From Ischnura elegans (taxonomy: Eukaryota; Arthropoda; Insecta; Odonata; Coenagrionidae): a stretch of 64,000 bases of DNA. Positions 23,086 to 32,985 of the stretch are shown one piece after another (position 1 is the first letter of the stretch; each line of letters begins with the position of its first letter). Made by a program: the position numbers and the translations under genes. Location: NCBI RefSeq assembly GCF_921293095.1, contig NW_025791658.1, positions 8,308,001-8,372,000 on the forward strand. The letters are read 5' to 3'. The notes under the pieces were generated by a model. The model saw only the letters and a list, made by a program, of their open reading frames with translations. It ran no database searches and had not been told where the DNA came from.

Positions 23086-23872
23086 CTTCTAAATTATCTT
23101 TTACATACATACGCAATTGATATATATACCAACAAGGTAATTTTAAAGTTTTAATTCCGTAAAATGTTCAATCTCTTGAAAACCTTCTCCTCACAAAATG
23201 CATTTTGGGAAAGTGCCGAGAGCGTCATGGCTGAAGTGAAATTAATATCTTTAAATAATAATAATATAATAATTATAATAATTGTTTATTCTTACGGATG
23301 TTAACCCAATGTACAGAAAAAGTGTTACATTAAATAGCATGTAGACATACCGTAACATAATTAAGTACATATTAAAAGCGTATAAAAATCATATAAACAT
23401 TAATAGGTGTTAATTAACACATTTATTAAGTAAAGGGTAGCGAAAGATAGCATGTAATCAATATGAAAAGTTATAAAATCACAAACATGTAAGAAGCATA
23501 CGAACATTAATAAGCATAAAATTAGCACGTTAAAAAAGCAGTGTACCGAAAGATAAAATTAGTTAATATAAAAAGTAAAGTGTATAAAAATTAAAAACAT
23601 TATATAACACGTAAAAGGTAGCGAAAGATAAAATGTAATCAATATCAAAAGTTAAAATATAACATATGATTAAATCACTTCAAGAAATATAAAATATATC
23701 ATTACCAAAAAATGATCAAGAACATGGATAAAAAACTCAATCAAATTATGTAACTAAAAGAGATGGAATCGGCATAATAAAAAGACATCAATTTTGCCAG
23801 ACATTTTTTTAAAGATAAAAACAGAGTCAGAATGAATATCCACTGTTTCTTCAACTAAGTAAAGGTACGTGG

Positions 23873-24355
23873 ATGAAAACAAAACCAAGTGCTTTTGCAG
23901 TTCTGCCTTACATATCAGGAACAACGGACCGGATTGCTCGCATCCTTGGAAAAGCCAACGTTGAAACCAGGTTTGGCACGTTGAGGAAGATCATACTTCC
24001 ATCCGTCATTGATAATATTCCCCCATTACAAATGGAAGGTATATATGAGATTCCGTGTTCATGTGGGTCTAGTTACATCGGACAGACCAAACGGAAGATA
24101 GTGACAAGGCTGAAAGAGCATGAAAGGGTGCTGAAGGCAAGGCAATGGGAAACTTCAGCTGTCGCCGATCATTTTATGTCAGGGCCAGGACACAAGATCC
24201 TCCTGGATGAGGCCAAAGCCATTGCAAGAAAATCTGCATATTATCCACGGCTTATTAGAGAGGCGACAGAAATTTCTAAACGACCTATGAATTTAAACAG
24301 GGATGATGGATATAATTTAAGCAATGTGTGGACGAGATATATTTCGAAAATTTAA
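23873..24355 (+). CDS. Penelope-like element, GIY-YIG endonuclease (5'-truncated)
   Basis: This 160-codon frame is the C-terminal part of a Penelope-like retroelement protein. The linker LPYISGTTDRIARIL precedes the nuclease. The GIY-YIG signature is GIYEIPCSCGSSYIGQTKRK, followed by the Arg/His helix (TRLKEH), ADHF, and the catalytic-Glu helix (LIREATEI), then NLNRDDGYNLSNVW. All family landmarks are present and in one frame up to the stop. The reverse transcriptase is missing upstream. The start is the first Met after the truncation and has no meaning as an initiator. Confidence 0.92.
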   Translation: MKTKPSAFAVLPYISGTTDRIARILGKANVETRFGTLRKIILPSVIDNIPPLQMEGIYEIPCSCGSSYIGQTKRKIVTRLKEHERVLKARQWETSAVADHFMSGPGHKILLDEAKAIARKSAYYPRLIREATEISKRPMNLNRDDGYNLSNVWTRYISKI

Positions 24356-24502
24356 TAACAATATTCCACTTTTCATCTTCCTTTTTATAGAAGATGTTTT
24401 AAAGAAGTTGGATTTTATTTTATTTTTTTTACTTTTTTAAACACCTTGACAACAATGGACCAGCTTTTCCAACGGTACGATAGATGTTTATATTTTCATT
24501 CT

Positions 24503-24535
24503 CCTGACGACGTTCCCAGTAAGTGGAATGAAACG
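24503..24535 (+). ncRNA. hammerhead-like motif downstream of Penelope ORF
   Basis: The order CTGACGA, a short stem (TTCC ... GGAA) and GAAAC resembles the catalytic core of the hammerhead ribozymes known in Penelope-like elements. There are extra bases between CTGACGA and the stem that canonical cores lack. Self-cleavage is therefore unproven. Similar arrangements occur at 38.6/39.1 kb and 58.75/58.84 kb. Confidence 0.45.
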
Positions 24536-25320
24536 TTGAGACAAATATTAAGCATGCAGACGTACACCCGAAAATGGATTATAATAGTGTAAGTAAAGGT
24601 ACTATTGGTCAAAAACATTCCATAAAAATGGAGTGACTCCAATGAGGCAAAGCTTTCTTACAAAGGAAAGCTGCTACGAGCGTAAAACGAGGCTGGGAGC
24701 TGCTATGTACTCGGAGGCTGCACGCTAGGCTTAGATTGCTTAAGGAATTAAGAATAGATATCTTACAGATACAGGGGAATATGTATATCAGAATCCCACT
24801 ATATTTCAAGGCATTGACAGAAATCATAAATTAAAGAGGACGAATTTTACGGGACGAATAGGTATGGAAATTCGTTTTTCCCTTACTTAAAGTACTTAAA
24901 AAAGTGCTTGGCAGAACTTTGTTTGTGCATTTTCTTCTAATATGTAACCGACTGGATTCCTAACATCCCAAACAATGGTCTAAGCTTGCTTATGATATAT
25001 TATACCCACATCTGCGCACTAGATGTAGACGTGAGGCTTCCGGACAAAATAAGAAATCATCATCTGAAAATTGTAATTGTCACTGAAATTCAATCCATAG
25101 TCAGTCATATTTCCCTAATTATATCCTATTTTACTCTGAGTCAAGAATTCATGTATTCTGTGAATTTGAATATTTGATGACGGAATGTATAGTAAGGCAA
25201 CGAAGCTTAACCCTTTCACAGCTGTTCAATCTCCAAAAAACTTTTCCTCACATGCGGCGAAAAGGTTAAAATGCATTTCATTGGACCATGGAGCAGGTAC
25301 TTAAATAATGGGCATGGTAC

Positions 25321-25360
25321 ACCCTCCAAAGGGTCCCTAATCCGGGACCCTTTGGAGGGT
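25321..25360. repeat. perfect 17-bp-arm hairpin
   Basis: ACCCTCCAAAGGGTCCC and its exact reverse complement are separated by TAATCC. A related sequence (GGGTCCCGGATTAG...GACCCTT) occurs at ~26.57 kb, so the unit is dispersed. Confidence 0.9.
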
Positions 25361-25981
25361 AAAAACATACTTGCAGACCACTGGAAAAATGGCCATTTTA
25401 GCAAAGTTAACAAAATTGTTATTTTTCATTGTATAAACACGGTTAAAAGACGTACTTAATTGCTTGATTGATAGGATTACGATGCAAACAATCATTTTTA
25501 CACGCTTTTATTTAACTCACTCTGTCTGTTTGTTTGTATGTTTAGTTCAAATCTTGCAATCGAAAATTCGACCACTTTCCGACTTCCAATCGATCTGAAA
25601 CTTTACAGGAAATCGTATTCCCGGCAACAATACAATATTTTACCACTTTCGAACATCTAAAGTGTGTATTTTGATCATTATAAACGTATTAATTTTAAAT
25701 ATGGAATTTTCAACATGGCGGATTTTTTCGAAAAAAAATGTAGCATTATTACTATAATTTGAAGAAATTATAGCAATAATGCTACAGTTGGGTCTAAAAA
25801 GATTTTGATGCGTCATATAAGCAGCATTGCTGCTCAAAGCCTCTCACATCACGTGCCAAACCTCACCTTCTCGCTGGTGGACCTGTTAACTGATAAATCA
25901 GTAACTAACGAGGTGGGCTTTTACAGTTAAACAAAACTTATGAAAGTATACGATTGCAAGATGTGAAGACTAAAAAGTAGA

Positions 25982-26414
25982 AAATAAATACTTCTTTAAA
26001 AAAAACTTAAAAAAAAACACGCTTTTATTTCGCTTGGAACAAGTAATAAAAACAATATTTCAAAAAATGGACTAAAAAGTAAAAAATAAATTTTTGAAAT
26101 GATAATTCAAAGAACCTGGGTAATCTTTGATGTTTCCACTAAAAATAAAAGCGTGGGGGTGGAGTAATATGTTACGGTGAAGCCCCCACGCTTTTATTTT
26201 TAGTGAAAACATCAAAGATTACCCAGGTTCTTTGAATTATCATTTCAAAAATTTATTAATGAAAATATTATGGATTACCCAGGTTCTTTGAATTATCATT
26301 TCAAAAATTTATTTTTTACTTTTCAGTCCATCTTTTTAAACATTTTTTTATTACTTGTTCCAAGCGAAATAAAAGCGTGTTTTTTAAAAAGTTTTTTTAA
26401 AGAAGTATTTATTT
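25982..26414. repeat. long near-perfect foldback (palindrome)
   Basis: The left arm (25982-26159, 178 bp) is almost exactly the reverse complement of the right arm (26183-26414), around a 23-base loop. The arm next to the loop is GTGGGGG/CCCCCAC. The right arm is longer because a ~56-bp block containing ACCCAGGTTCTTTGAATT is tandemly duplicated within it. No coding frame is present. Confidence 0.95.
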
Positions 26415-27035
26415 GATGATCGAATTGATTGATAGATTTTCAAAATGCAGTCAGAGCAGTCACTTTTCGGGAGGGAGGCCCCCCTGAGGGAGGGAGACCT
26501 TTTCAGGAGGGAGGCTGGTAGGGTCGATGAGACGGTCCTGTGAGGGTGAGCTCGTCGAGTAAAAGGGTCCCGGATTAGCGACCCTTCGGAGAGATTCGGC
26601 TGACGTGCACTCAGCTGAAGAGTTCGGCTGACTGAGGACCCTCAATATACATAGTTTTTTTTGGGCTGAGAATGTGCTTTTTCTCAGTAAAATGTAAAAG
26701 TAAAGCACTTAAGGAGCTGATTTTCTCTAACCAAACTTTAACACGTGAATATAAACCTCTCTTGGATCATTTCGAGACTAGGAAAACATAACTTTTCTCA
26801 ATTTTATAAAATAAGGACTGGCGTATGGACTAGTCAATCCTCGAATTCTTGAGTTAAAAACATATTAAGGATGGGCAGTATTTCAATAACATGCAGGGTG
26901 GAACTTGGTTATTATGGTCCTCCTTAATACGGCATTTTCTCTCGGTCCCAGTACCATCCGAACAAAATACAGACAACACTACAGTACACTCCAGAATAAC
27001 CGGGCTAATGACGTGTAGAGATGGCACAAATAAGC

Positions 27036-27130
27036 GGAAAACACAGATAAACCAAACTTTCACTTAAGTGTCTTGTAATGTTCATAATTTACAGAAAAAC
27101 AAACAATGTGTTATTATCTATGCAGTTATT
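27036..27130. repeat. ~95-bp direct repeat, left
   Basis: GATAAACCAAACTTTCACTT and the following ~75 bp recur at 31636-31730 with about a dozen differences. The pair brackets a CR1-like LINE fragment, so it may be an unusually long target-site duplication. Confidence 0.8.
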
Positions 27131-27470
27131 TAGAAAGCCTTGAGAATTATATTAAATTTACAATATAAAGAATCTTGTCGGCCTCACTTTGAAACACATA
27201 AAATATTGACTGTAACATCCCTCTACATTCTGAATCTGATGCTATCCATAAAAAAGCGTGTACATTTTCTCCCAAAAAATGCTGACTACCATTCGCATAT
27301 GACAAGAACAAAAGACTACCTGCATGTTCTTCCAAGACAGACAAAAAGGAGTAGTGAAGGTCCTCTCCATAAAGGAACAAAACTTTATAACCTTCTACCA
27401 GAACAATTAAGAAATTTACCATCAATTGAACTCTTTAAAGTGAATCTCAAAAGATACCTAATTAAAAATA
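27131..27470 (+). pseudogene. CR1/Jockey-type LINE C-terminal fragment, part 1
   Basis: The plus frame (open to 27478) reads TKRSSEGPLHKGTKLYNLLP ... FKVNLKRYLIKN, which is the C-terminal tail of CR1-like LINE proteins. It is cut at TA by the pogo element and resumes at 31.45 kb with TLYSVDEYMNHC. The fragment is 5'-truncated. Confidence 0.8.
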
Positions 27471-27483
27471 CCGTATAAGCTTG

Positions 27484-27546
27484 TGTAAGAGGCGCACCTT
27501 TTTTCCCGGAAATAGCAGCCGAAAATGGGGGTGCGCCTCTTACACA
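27484..27546. repeat. subterminal hairpin in the pogo left end
   Basis: GTGTAAGAGGCGCACC at 27483-27498 is repeated as its exact reverse complement at 27531-27546, with ~32 bp between. The same arrangement is conserved in the copy at 34.17-34.24 kb. Confidence 0.9.
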
Positions 27547-29252
27547 AACGTTTTATCTTCCCCCCCCCTCCCCTTCCCCTGTCGCAAGTCCAAGGGGAAC
27601 TGAGTGCTTTGGTTTTCAGCGTGAGCCAGTCATCTAAAAACCAAGGTCAAAAACAAGCGGGAGGCACAGGATTTTCTCCCTTAAGTGACATATTTATAAC
27701 ATTCTTGTTTGCCCTTTTTTACTCGTAAGTATACTCGTAAGCATCGCGCCGTCGCGTCGATACCTCGGAGGTGAACATGGAAAAGGTCGCGCGGCGTTTG
27801 TTTTATTAGCCCTGCGGTGAGCGCCTTAGTGGGCATCCCGCGGCACTTAAAACTGCAAATAGCAATCGCATATCTAAATTGTAGAAGATTTTAGATTTGA
27901 AGGATGTCTGGTTAATAGTCAACAACTGTCTTGCCGAGTAATCTACCGATTCGATCGATAGATAGGTTTCGCTAATAGTAGGGCCCTCGTCCCCTCCTTT
28001 CCTCCCCCGTCCTTTCCCTGGAGGTATCGTCGGGCTCTCATCGCGGCGATGCCTCCAATCCTTTTTCCTTTCTGTCCTCCCCCTTCTGGGCGCAGAGGTA
28101 AAAAGCTCGCGCTTATAGACCCTGCCCTAGGAGTGTAACCCGCGAGCCCGCCCTAAGGATTTCGTTCCATCTGTCTTGCCGAGTAATTTCCATTACGCCC
28201 TTGGCGTGATTTTTTAAAAGGAATCTTCTGACGCTATTATAAGAGTTATTGCAATTGACAATTATATTGTTGATAAAACCTGCGGCGCAAAAATTAAAAT
28301 TAGTGTACATTTTTGGACTAAATGGTGGATATAGATATCAGAAATGCTTATAATTGAAGAGCGATTCCAAATTCTTTAATCCGGTAAATTAAACGCGAAA
28401 CCTACAGCACAGAAACTGAACTTTGCGGCATTTTGCTGTGAGCTTTCCCACCTTCAGGTTTCCCATTTGCTTCCACTTAGCATCGCTGAACGTGAATATT
28501 TACTCCTTATTGTTCCACGCTTTCATTCCATCGATTTGGTTACATTTAATCCTCACGGTGCTTACGGGACTGGTGGTAGGATTAAGAAAATGTCTGGAAA
28601 TGATAACATTATTTGGCAGCAATCCGGCACGAAGGACCAAAACATATGCCCGCGGGGTCGTGTGCCCCTGGTTATGATAAATGAAAGGCGAGGACAACTT
28701 AAAGTGAATGTGGGTTTATTTCCCGCACGACTTCCAACAAAGGACACGATCATCTTCGTCCACACGCTCCCGGCTTTCAACACCGATAGTAAAAACCCAA
28801 CCCACACCGAAAGCGAAACGGCTTGAAGGAGAAAGGATTACTGACCCTCGCGTAACGGTTTTGCCTGGGAGCCCTCACTATGAGGGCTATGAATGAATTC
28901 CCCTTGGTGGAGACCGCAGGAGGAAAGGGTCGACCGAAGAGGCCAGACTTGGGAATCCCCATAATCCTTGAGAACGGCGACACTCGCCACAGGAGTCGAC
29001 AAGGGGGAGGTAAACAACCCAAGACTGTTTACAAAACGTCCACTCCCAGAGATAGACAAAAGACCCCTGGTGATTCATATCATAGAGACTACTTTTTAAG
29101 CAAAAGTGTGGGGTGCAAATGAAGGAAAGCAATTGGCCTTGCAGCAGGTGCCGGGATTTCCAACTCCTCCTTTTTCTACTTCTTTGGCATTTTACGAATT
29201 TTAGCTGAGAATATCAGTGCATACGCTACCGTCGGTCAGTGCTGTTCTAAAG

Positions 29253-30494
29253 ATGAATACAGGAAAAAAGTTGCGCTCTTTCACGGCCGGAGAAAAACTG
29301 AAAGTGATTCAAGACGCTGAGCAAGTAGGGAATCGCGCAGCCGGACGAAAGTTTGATGTGTCGGAATCATGTATAAGAAGATGGAGGAATGATAAGGACG
29401 CATTGCTCCACACAAATAGGGGAAGAAGATCCTTCAGAGGAAAATCTGCCAGCTACCCCATCCTGGAAGAAAGGCTGGCGCATTACATCAGGGATAGACG
29501 GCAATTTGGCTATGCAGTGTCGACGGAAATGTGTGTTTTTAAGGCGCTTGAAATAGCCAGAGAGATGAATATCAGCCATGATCAGTTTAGGGCAAGTGAG
29601 GGATGGGTTCGTGGGTTTTATCGACGGAACGGCTTTTCCATTAGAAGAAGGACAACAATTTCGCAGCGCCTTCCCGAAATGTACGAAGAGAAATTGATTA
29701 ACTTTCAACGATATGTAATTGGCTTGAGAAAAAAGAATTCGTACTTGTTAGGCCAAATCGGTAACGCTGATCAGGTACCAGTTTACTACGAAATGCCAAT
29801 TGAATGTACAATCAATGAGAAAGGAGCAAAATCCGTAATGATGACTACTGGAGGAGGAGAAAAACAGCGGTGCACGGTCATGCTTGCAGCATTGGCAGAT
29901 GGGAAGAAACTTCCTCCGTTTGTAATTTTCAAAAGGAAAAACCTCCCGAAAGAAAAACTACCTCCAGGCATTATTGTTCGGGCTCAAGAGAAGGGTTGGA
30001 TGGACAATAGTTTGGTGTTAGATTGGATTAGGTGTGTGTGGGAACGTCGCCCAGGGGCTCTGCTCAACCTTCCCAATATGCTTGTCCTGGACAGTTTTCG
30101 CGGGCATTTAACAGATGGAGTGAAAAAATATCTCACCAGTCGTAAAACTGACCAAGTTATTATTCCCGGGGGGATGACTTCAGTTTTGCAGCCTCTAGAC
30201 GTGTGTATAAATCGCCCCTTCAAGGCTAACATGAAGAGGAATTATACAGAGTGGATGGCAGGAACGGTGCATGAAACAACACCAACAGGACGAATGAAAA
30301 AACCAAGTCTAACACAAATATGCCAGTGGATAATTAGTTCTTGGAAGTTGATTCCTGAAGACTTGGTGATAAAAAGTTTCAAGAAGTGCTGCATTACGAA
30401 TAATTTGGATGGGAGCGAAGACTGTATGACTTGGGATAGCAATGACGAGGAAAATTCCGCTGGAGAGGGCGATGATACCAGCGACATAGAATGA
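29253..30494 (+). CDS. pogo/Tigger transposase (CENP-B-like HTH + DDE_1)
   Basis: This is a 413-residue protein if it starts at the ATG in AAAGATGAATAC. The frame is open 12 codons further upstream but has no earlier ATG. Residues ~10-50 (LKVIQDAEQVGNRAAGRKFD ... RRWR) form a Psq/CENP-B-type helix-turn-helix. Residues ~70-130 (ALEIAREM ... GWVRGFYRRNGFS) are the second CENP-B/Tc5-type DNA-binding domain. The DDE_1 core has candidate catalytic aspartates in GNADQVPVYYE, MLVLDSFRGH and LQPLDVCINRPFK, so the triad is complete. The C-terminus is acidic (DSNDEENSAGEGDDTSDIE), as is common for pogo proteins. There is no stop or frameshift. Homologues include host-domesticated proteins (Jerky, TIGD), but the flanking termini and TA duplications mark this one as a transposon gene. 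Confidence 0.95.
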   Translation: MNTGKKLRSFTAGEKLKVIQDAEQVGNRAAGRKFDVSESCIRRWRNDKDALLHTNRGRRSFRGKSASYPILEERLAHYIRDRRQFGYAVSTEMCVFKALEIAREMNISHDQFRASEGWVRGFYRRNGFSIRRRTTISQRLPEMYEEKLINFQRYVIGLRKKNSYLLGQIGNADQVPVYYEMPIECTINEKGAKSVMMTTGGGEKQRCTVMLAALADGKKLPPFVIFKRKNLPKEKLPPGIIVRAQEKGWMDNSLVLDWIRCVWERRPGALLNLPNMLVLDSFRGHLTDGVKKYLTSRKTDQVIIPGGMTSVLQPLDVCINRPFKANMKRNYTEWMAGTVHETTPTGRMKKPSLTQICQWIISSWKLIPEDLVIKSFKKCCITNNLDGSEDCMTWDSNDEENSAGEGDDTSDIE

Positions 30495-31452
30495 AGGTCA
30501 GTGAAAACGATATTAATATTCATTGATGAAACCTATGATTCATAACTCAATTTATATTTTGTCTTCTGAACCATGTACTATTTCTTTTGCCACAGGGTGA
30601 CTTCAAAATGGATGTGACCGGACATGCTCCATACCGCGAAACCGGCCTTATTAGTAATCAGCCATTTTTATGTAAATTATTTGGTTTTAATACGTTTCAA
30701 AATGTATTTCGTGAAAAAAAACAAATAAATGCTTTTACTGCTATTGACAGTCATGATTTTCATCTTGAATTTATTTTTTCAGATTTTCATGTGATTTAAT
30801 CCTTAATCGATCGTTTTTACGTGGTTGACGCTAGGAAATTTTGCATTTCAAATGTTGGCATTTCCGCTCGCCATCGCTTTCGGCAAAGAGTAGTTTCTAT
30901 AAATTGAATTCGGTGAAAAAGATCGTCCTCGTAATGACTACCACTGGTCTATTAGGAAAGTGAAGGGAAAACGGCATTCAAAATTAGCGATTGGTGTGAC
31001 TGCTCGGCAATTATGAATTGCAGCATAGCCAGACTTTCTTCATTTCAATAAATATCGATTTCTCACCCATTGCATAGTGTGATAAAAAGTCCTAGGAGAA
31101 AAAGGCTGATAGTACAAGTGAATACGTACTTATCTTCGCGCGCCATACGTGCGGTGTAAATTTAGATGAAAATTCGCGCTCATAAATTTTTAGTTCAAAA
31201 TGCCGCGTAAATGTTTAGTTCAAAATGCCGCGTAAATGTTTACTTCAAATTACACGTAAATGTTTAGTTCAAAATGCTGCTTAAATTTTCAGTATTGCAA
31301 GTTTGATAATCGTCAACAGTCCAGGCATACCTCTGCAACTCTTCGCGGTGGGGAAAGAAGAATTCCGGATTTTTTTTTTTTTTATCAGCACCGTTGCTCA
31401 AAATAGGGGTGCGCCTCTTACACGTGTGCGCCTCTTACACAAGCTTATACGG

Positions 31453-31635
31453 TACCTTGTATAGTGTTGATGAGTATATGAACCATTGTAAAGAAAACAT
31501 TTGTAAACGTATTCTATGAGCAGTGCTTGTACTTAATATTTTATGCTGTGACAAATGTGACTTTCAACATGTATACTTTTACATGCGAATGTTACCTGAT
31601 ATATCATCCCATGTAATTCATCAGTGTATTGTATT
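31453..31635 (+). pseudogene. CR1/Jockey-type LINE C-terminal fragment, part 2 and 3' UTR
   Basis: Deleting the pogo element and one TA restores an open frame through the junction (KRYLIKN to TLYSVDEYMNHC) ending in a stop. This shows that the transposon entered a pre-existing LINE copy. About 120 bp of LINE 3' untranslated sequence follow. Confidence 0.8.
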
Positions 31636-31730
31636 GGAAAGCACGGATAAACCAAACTTTCACTTAAGTGTCTTTTAATGTTCATAATTTACCTAAAACA
31701 AACAATATGTTATTATTTATGCAGTTATTC
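31636..31730. repeat. ~95-bp direct repeat, right
   Basis: This is the partner of 27036-27130. Confidence 0.8.
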
Positions 31731-32089
31731 TGTTATTTCAGAGTGCTTCCCGGACTCAAGGAGAGCTTTCTTCACCAGTTCACGATCTTTTTAGCGGCGA
31801 TAACATGGTTGTACTCGTATTATTAATGCTTTGTTTAAGGCCTGGTTTCGAAAACCACACAACCGTGTATGTGTGATCACGGATATGGAAAAGCAGTTTA
31901 CATGAATGCTTCAAAACCACTGCTTGAAGTCCGTCACCATGCCATGTAGTCAAGTCTGGCACAAGTTGCCCGGGTTGCAAATGCTGCAGGATGTTTATCC
32001 GTGATCACTGAGCGTGATCGCTCACTGCAAGGCTTGGAAAACAGGAACACGGTGCTCCCGTGTATTCTGTATGTGCACGAAACCACTTC

Positions 32090-32741
32090 CATTTTATCGG
32101 TTACTGTTGGATTTTATCGGTTACTGTTGGATTTTATCGGTTACTGTTGGATTTTATCGGTTACTGTTGGATTTTATCGGTTACTGTTGGATTTTATCGG
32201 TTACTGTTGGATTTTATCGGTTACTGTTGGATTTTATCGGTTACTGTTGGATTTTATCGGTTACTGTTGGATTTTATCGGTTACTGTTGGATTTTATCGG
32301 TTACTGTTGGATTTTATCTGTTACTGTTGGATTTTATCTGTTACTGTTGGATTTTATCGGTTACTGTGGATTTTATCGGTTACTGTTGGATTTTATCGGT
32401 TACTGTTGGATTTTATCGGTTACTGTTGGATTTTATTGGTTACTGTTGGATTTTATCAGTTACTGTTGAATTTTTTACAGTTACTGTTGCGTTTCATCAG
32501 TTACTGTTGGATTTTATCGGTTACTGTTGGATTTCAACAATTACTGTAGGGTTTCATCAGTTACTGTTGAATTTTCTACAGTTACTGTTGGATTTTCTAC
32601 AGTTACTGTTGGATTTTCTACAGTTACTGTTGGGTTTCATCAGTTACTGTTGGATTTTAACAGTTACTGTTGGATTCAACAGTTGTCTCAATTAACTGTT
32701 GAAATTTTCAACAGTTTTTTTAACAGTTTTTTCGCTAAGGG
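32090..32741. mobile_element. TIR element built of 20-bp minisatellite, copy 1 (5'-truncated)
   Basis: About a dozen near-identical 20-bp units (TTACTGTTGGATTTTATCGG) run from 32090, followed by ~18 variant units. It ends in a palindromic AACTGTTGAAATTTTCAACA block and the terminal CGCTAAGGG. Full copies elsewhere start with the inverse CCCTTAGC. Open frames across this array in all three plus frames are artefacts of a repeat with no stop codons. The element ends ~25 bp from the donor of the candidate exon at 32767. Confidence 0.88.
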
Positions 32742-32766
32742 ATACGCCCACGACTACGGTACTCAC

Positions 32767-32943
32767 CTTGGGTTCCATGGTGCTGTGACCGTAGGTCGAC
32801 GGCGCAGGCTGCTGGCCGATGGAGCGCACGACAGTCCCTCGAAGCGAACACCACGCAAACGGTTCAGCTCCGAGTAGAAGACGGACAGATCTTTGTCAAA
32901 CTGTTTCCTCGAGTCCAGGGCGTGCCTCAGACTGCGGTGCGCT
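32767..32943 (-). CDS. candidate internal exon, possibly of the XKR-like gene
   Basis: The minus-strand frame encodes AHRSLRHALDSRKQFDKDL followed by SVFYSELNRLRG and a Ser/Arg-rich stretch. It ends at a good donor (CAAG|GTGAGT). The acceptor I chose (CATAAAAG) is weak, lacking a pyrimidine tract, and a DNA-transposon end lies only ~40 bp upstream. The phase is compatible with the 33.6-kb candidate exon. The sequence looks like a charged cytoplasmic loop but I cannot align it to XKR proteins, so it may belong to another gene. Confidence 0.4.
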
Positions 32944-32985
32944 CTTTTATGCAAACGTTCAAATTCAATCATTACCATTTTACTA

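Larger units (their letters stand above)
23256..24596. mobile_element. insertion containing a LINE tail and a Penelope fragment
   Basis: The insertion boundaries are defined by comparison with the uninterrupted spacer at 22.6 kb (TTTAAA|GGTACTATTGG). It starts with an ATAAT-rich LINE tail in minus orientation. It then has ~300 bp of diverged ~100-bp tandem repeats (23.40-23.69 kb, with GCGAAAGATA in each), then a Penelope GIY-YIG reading frame and its 3' region. Confidence 0.65.
27471..31452 (+). mobile_element. pogo/Tigger-type DNA transposon, apparently autonomous
   Basis: This 3,982-bp element is flanked by TA on both sides. Its inverted termini read CCGTATAAGCTTGTGTAAGA inward and continue to ~28 bp (through GGCGCACC). 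The left end carries a second, inverted copy of GTGTAAGAGGCGCACC at 27531-27546, and the right end has a second direct copy. These are probably double transposase-binding sites. It encodes one intact transposase and sits inside a CR1-like LINE tail. A deletion derivative of the same family lies at 34160-36003. Confidence 0.92.

Noticed and set aside
23156..23256. A fourth MITE family B insertion at this copy of the spacer
   Set aside because: The sequence reads straight through the CCTCACA target here with no CAGGG terminus, so it is an empty site.
28423..29132. Several 60-119-codon frames on both strands upstream of the pogo transposase
   Set aside because: They overlap each other, have no domains and lie in the non-coding left half of the transposon.
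32001..32695. Three overlapping 150-210-codon open frames with repeats of a YRLLLDFIGYCWILSVTVGF-like peptide
   Set aside because: They are readings of the 20-bp minisatellite, which has no stop in any plus frame. There is no start context, domain or splice evidence.
32090..32741. Regular short repeats resembling a CRISPR array
   Set aside because: Units are contiguous with no unique spacers, and the DNA is clearly eukaryotic.
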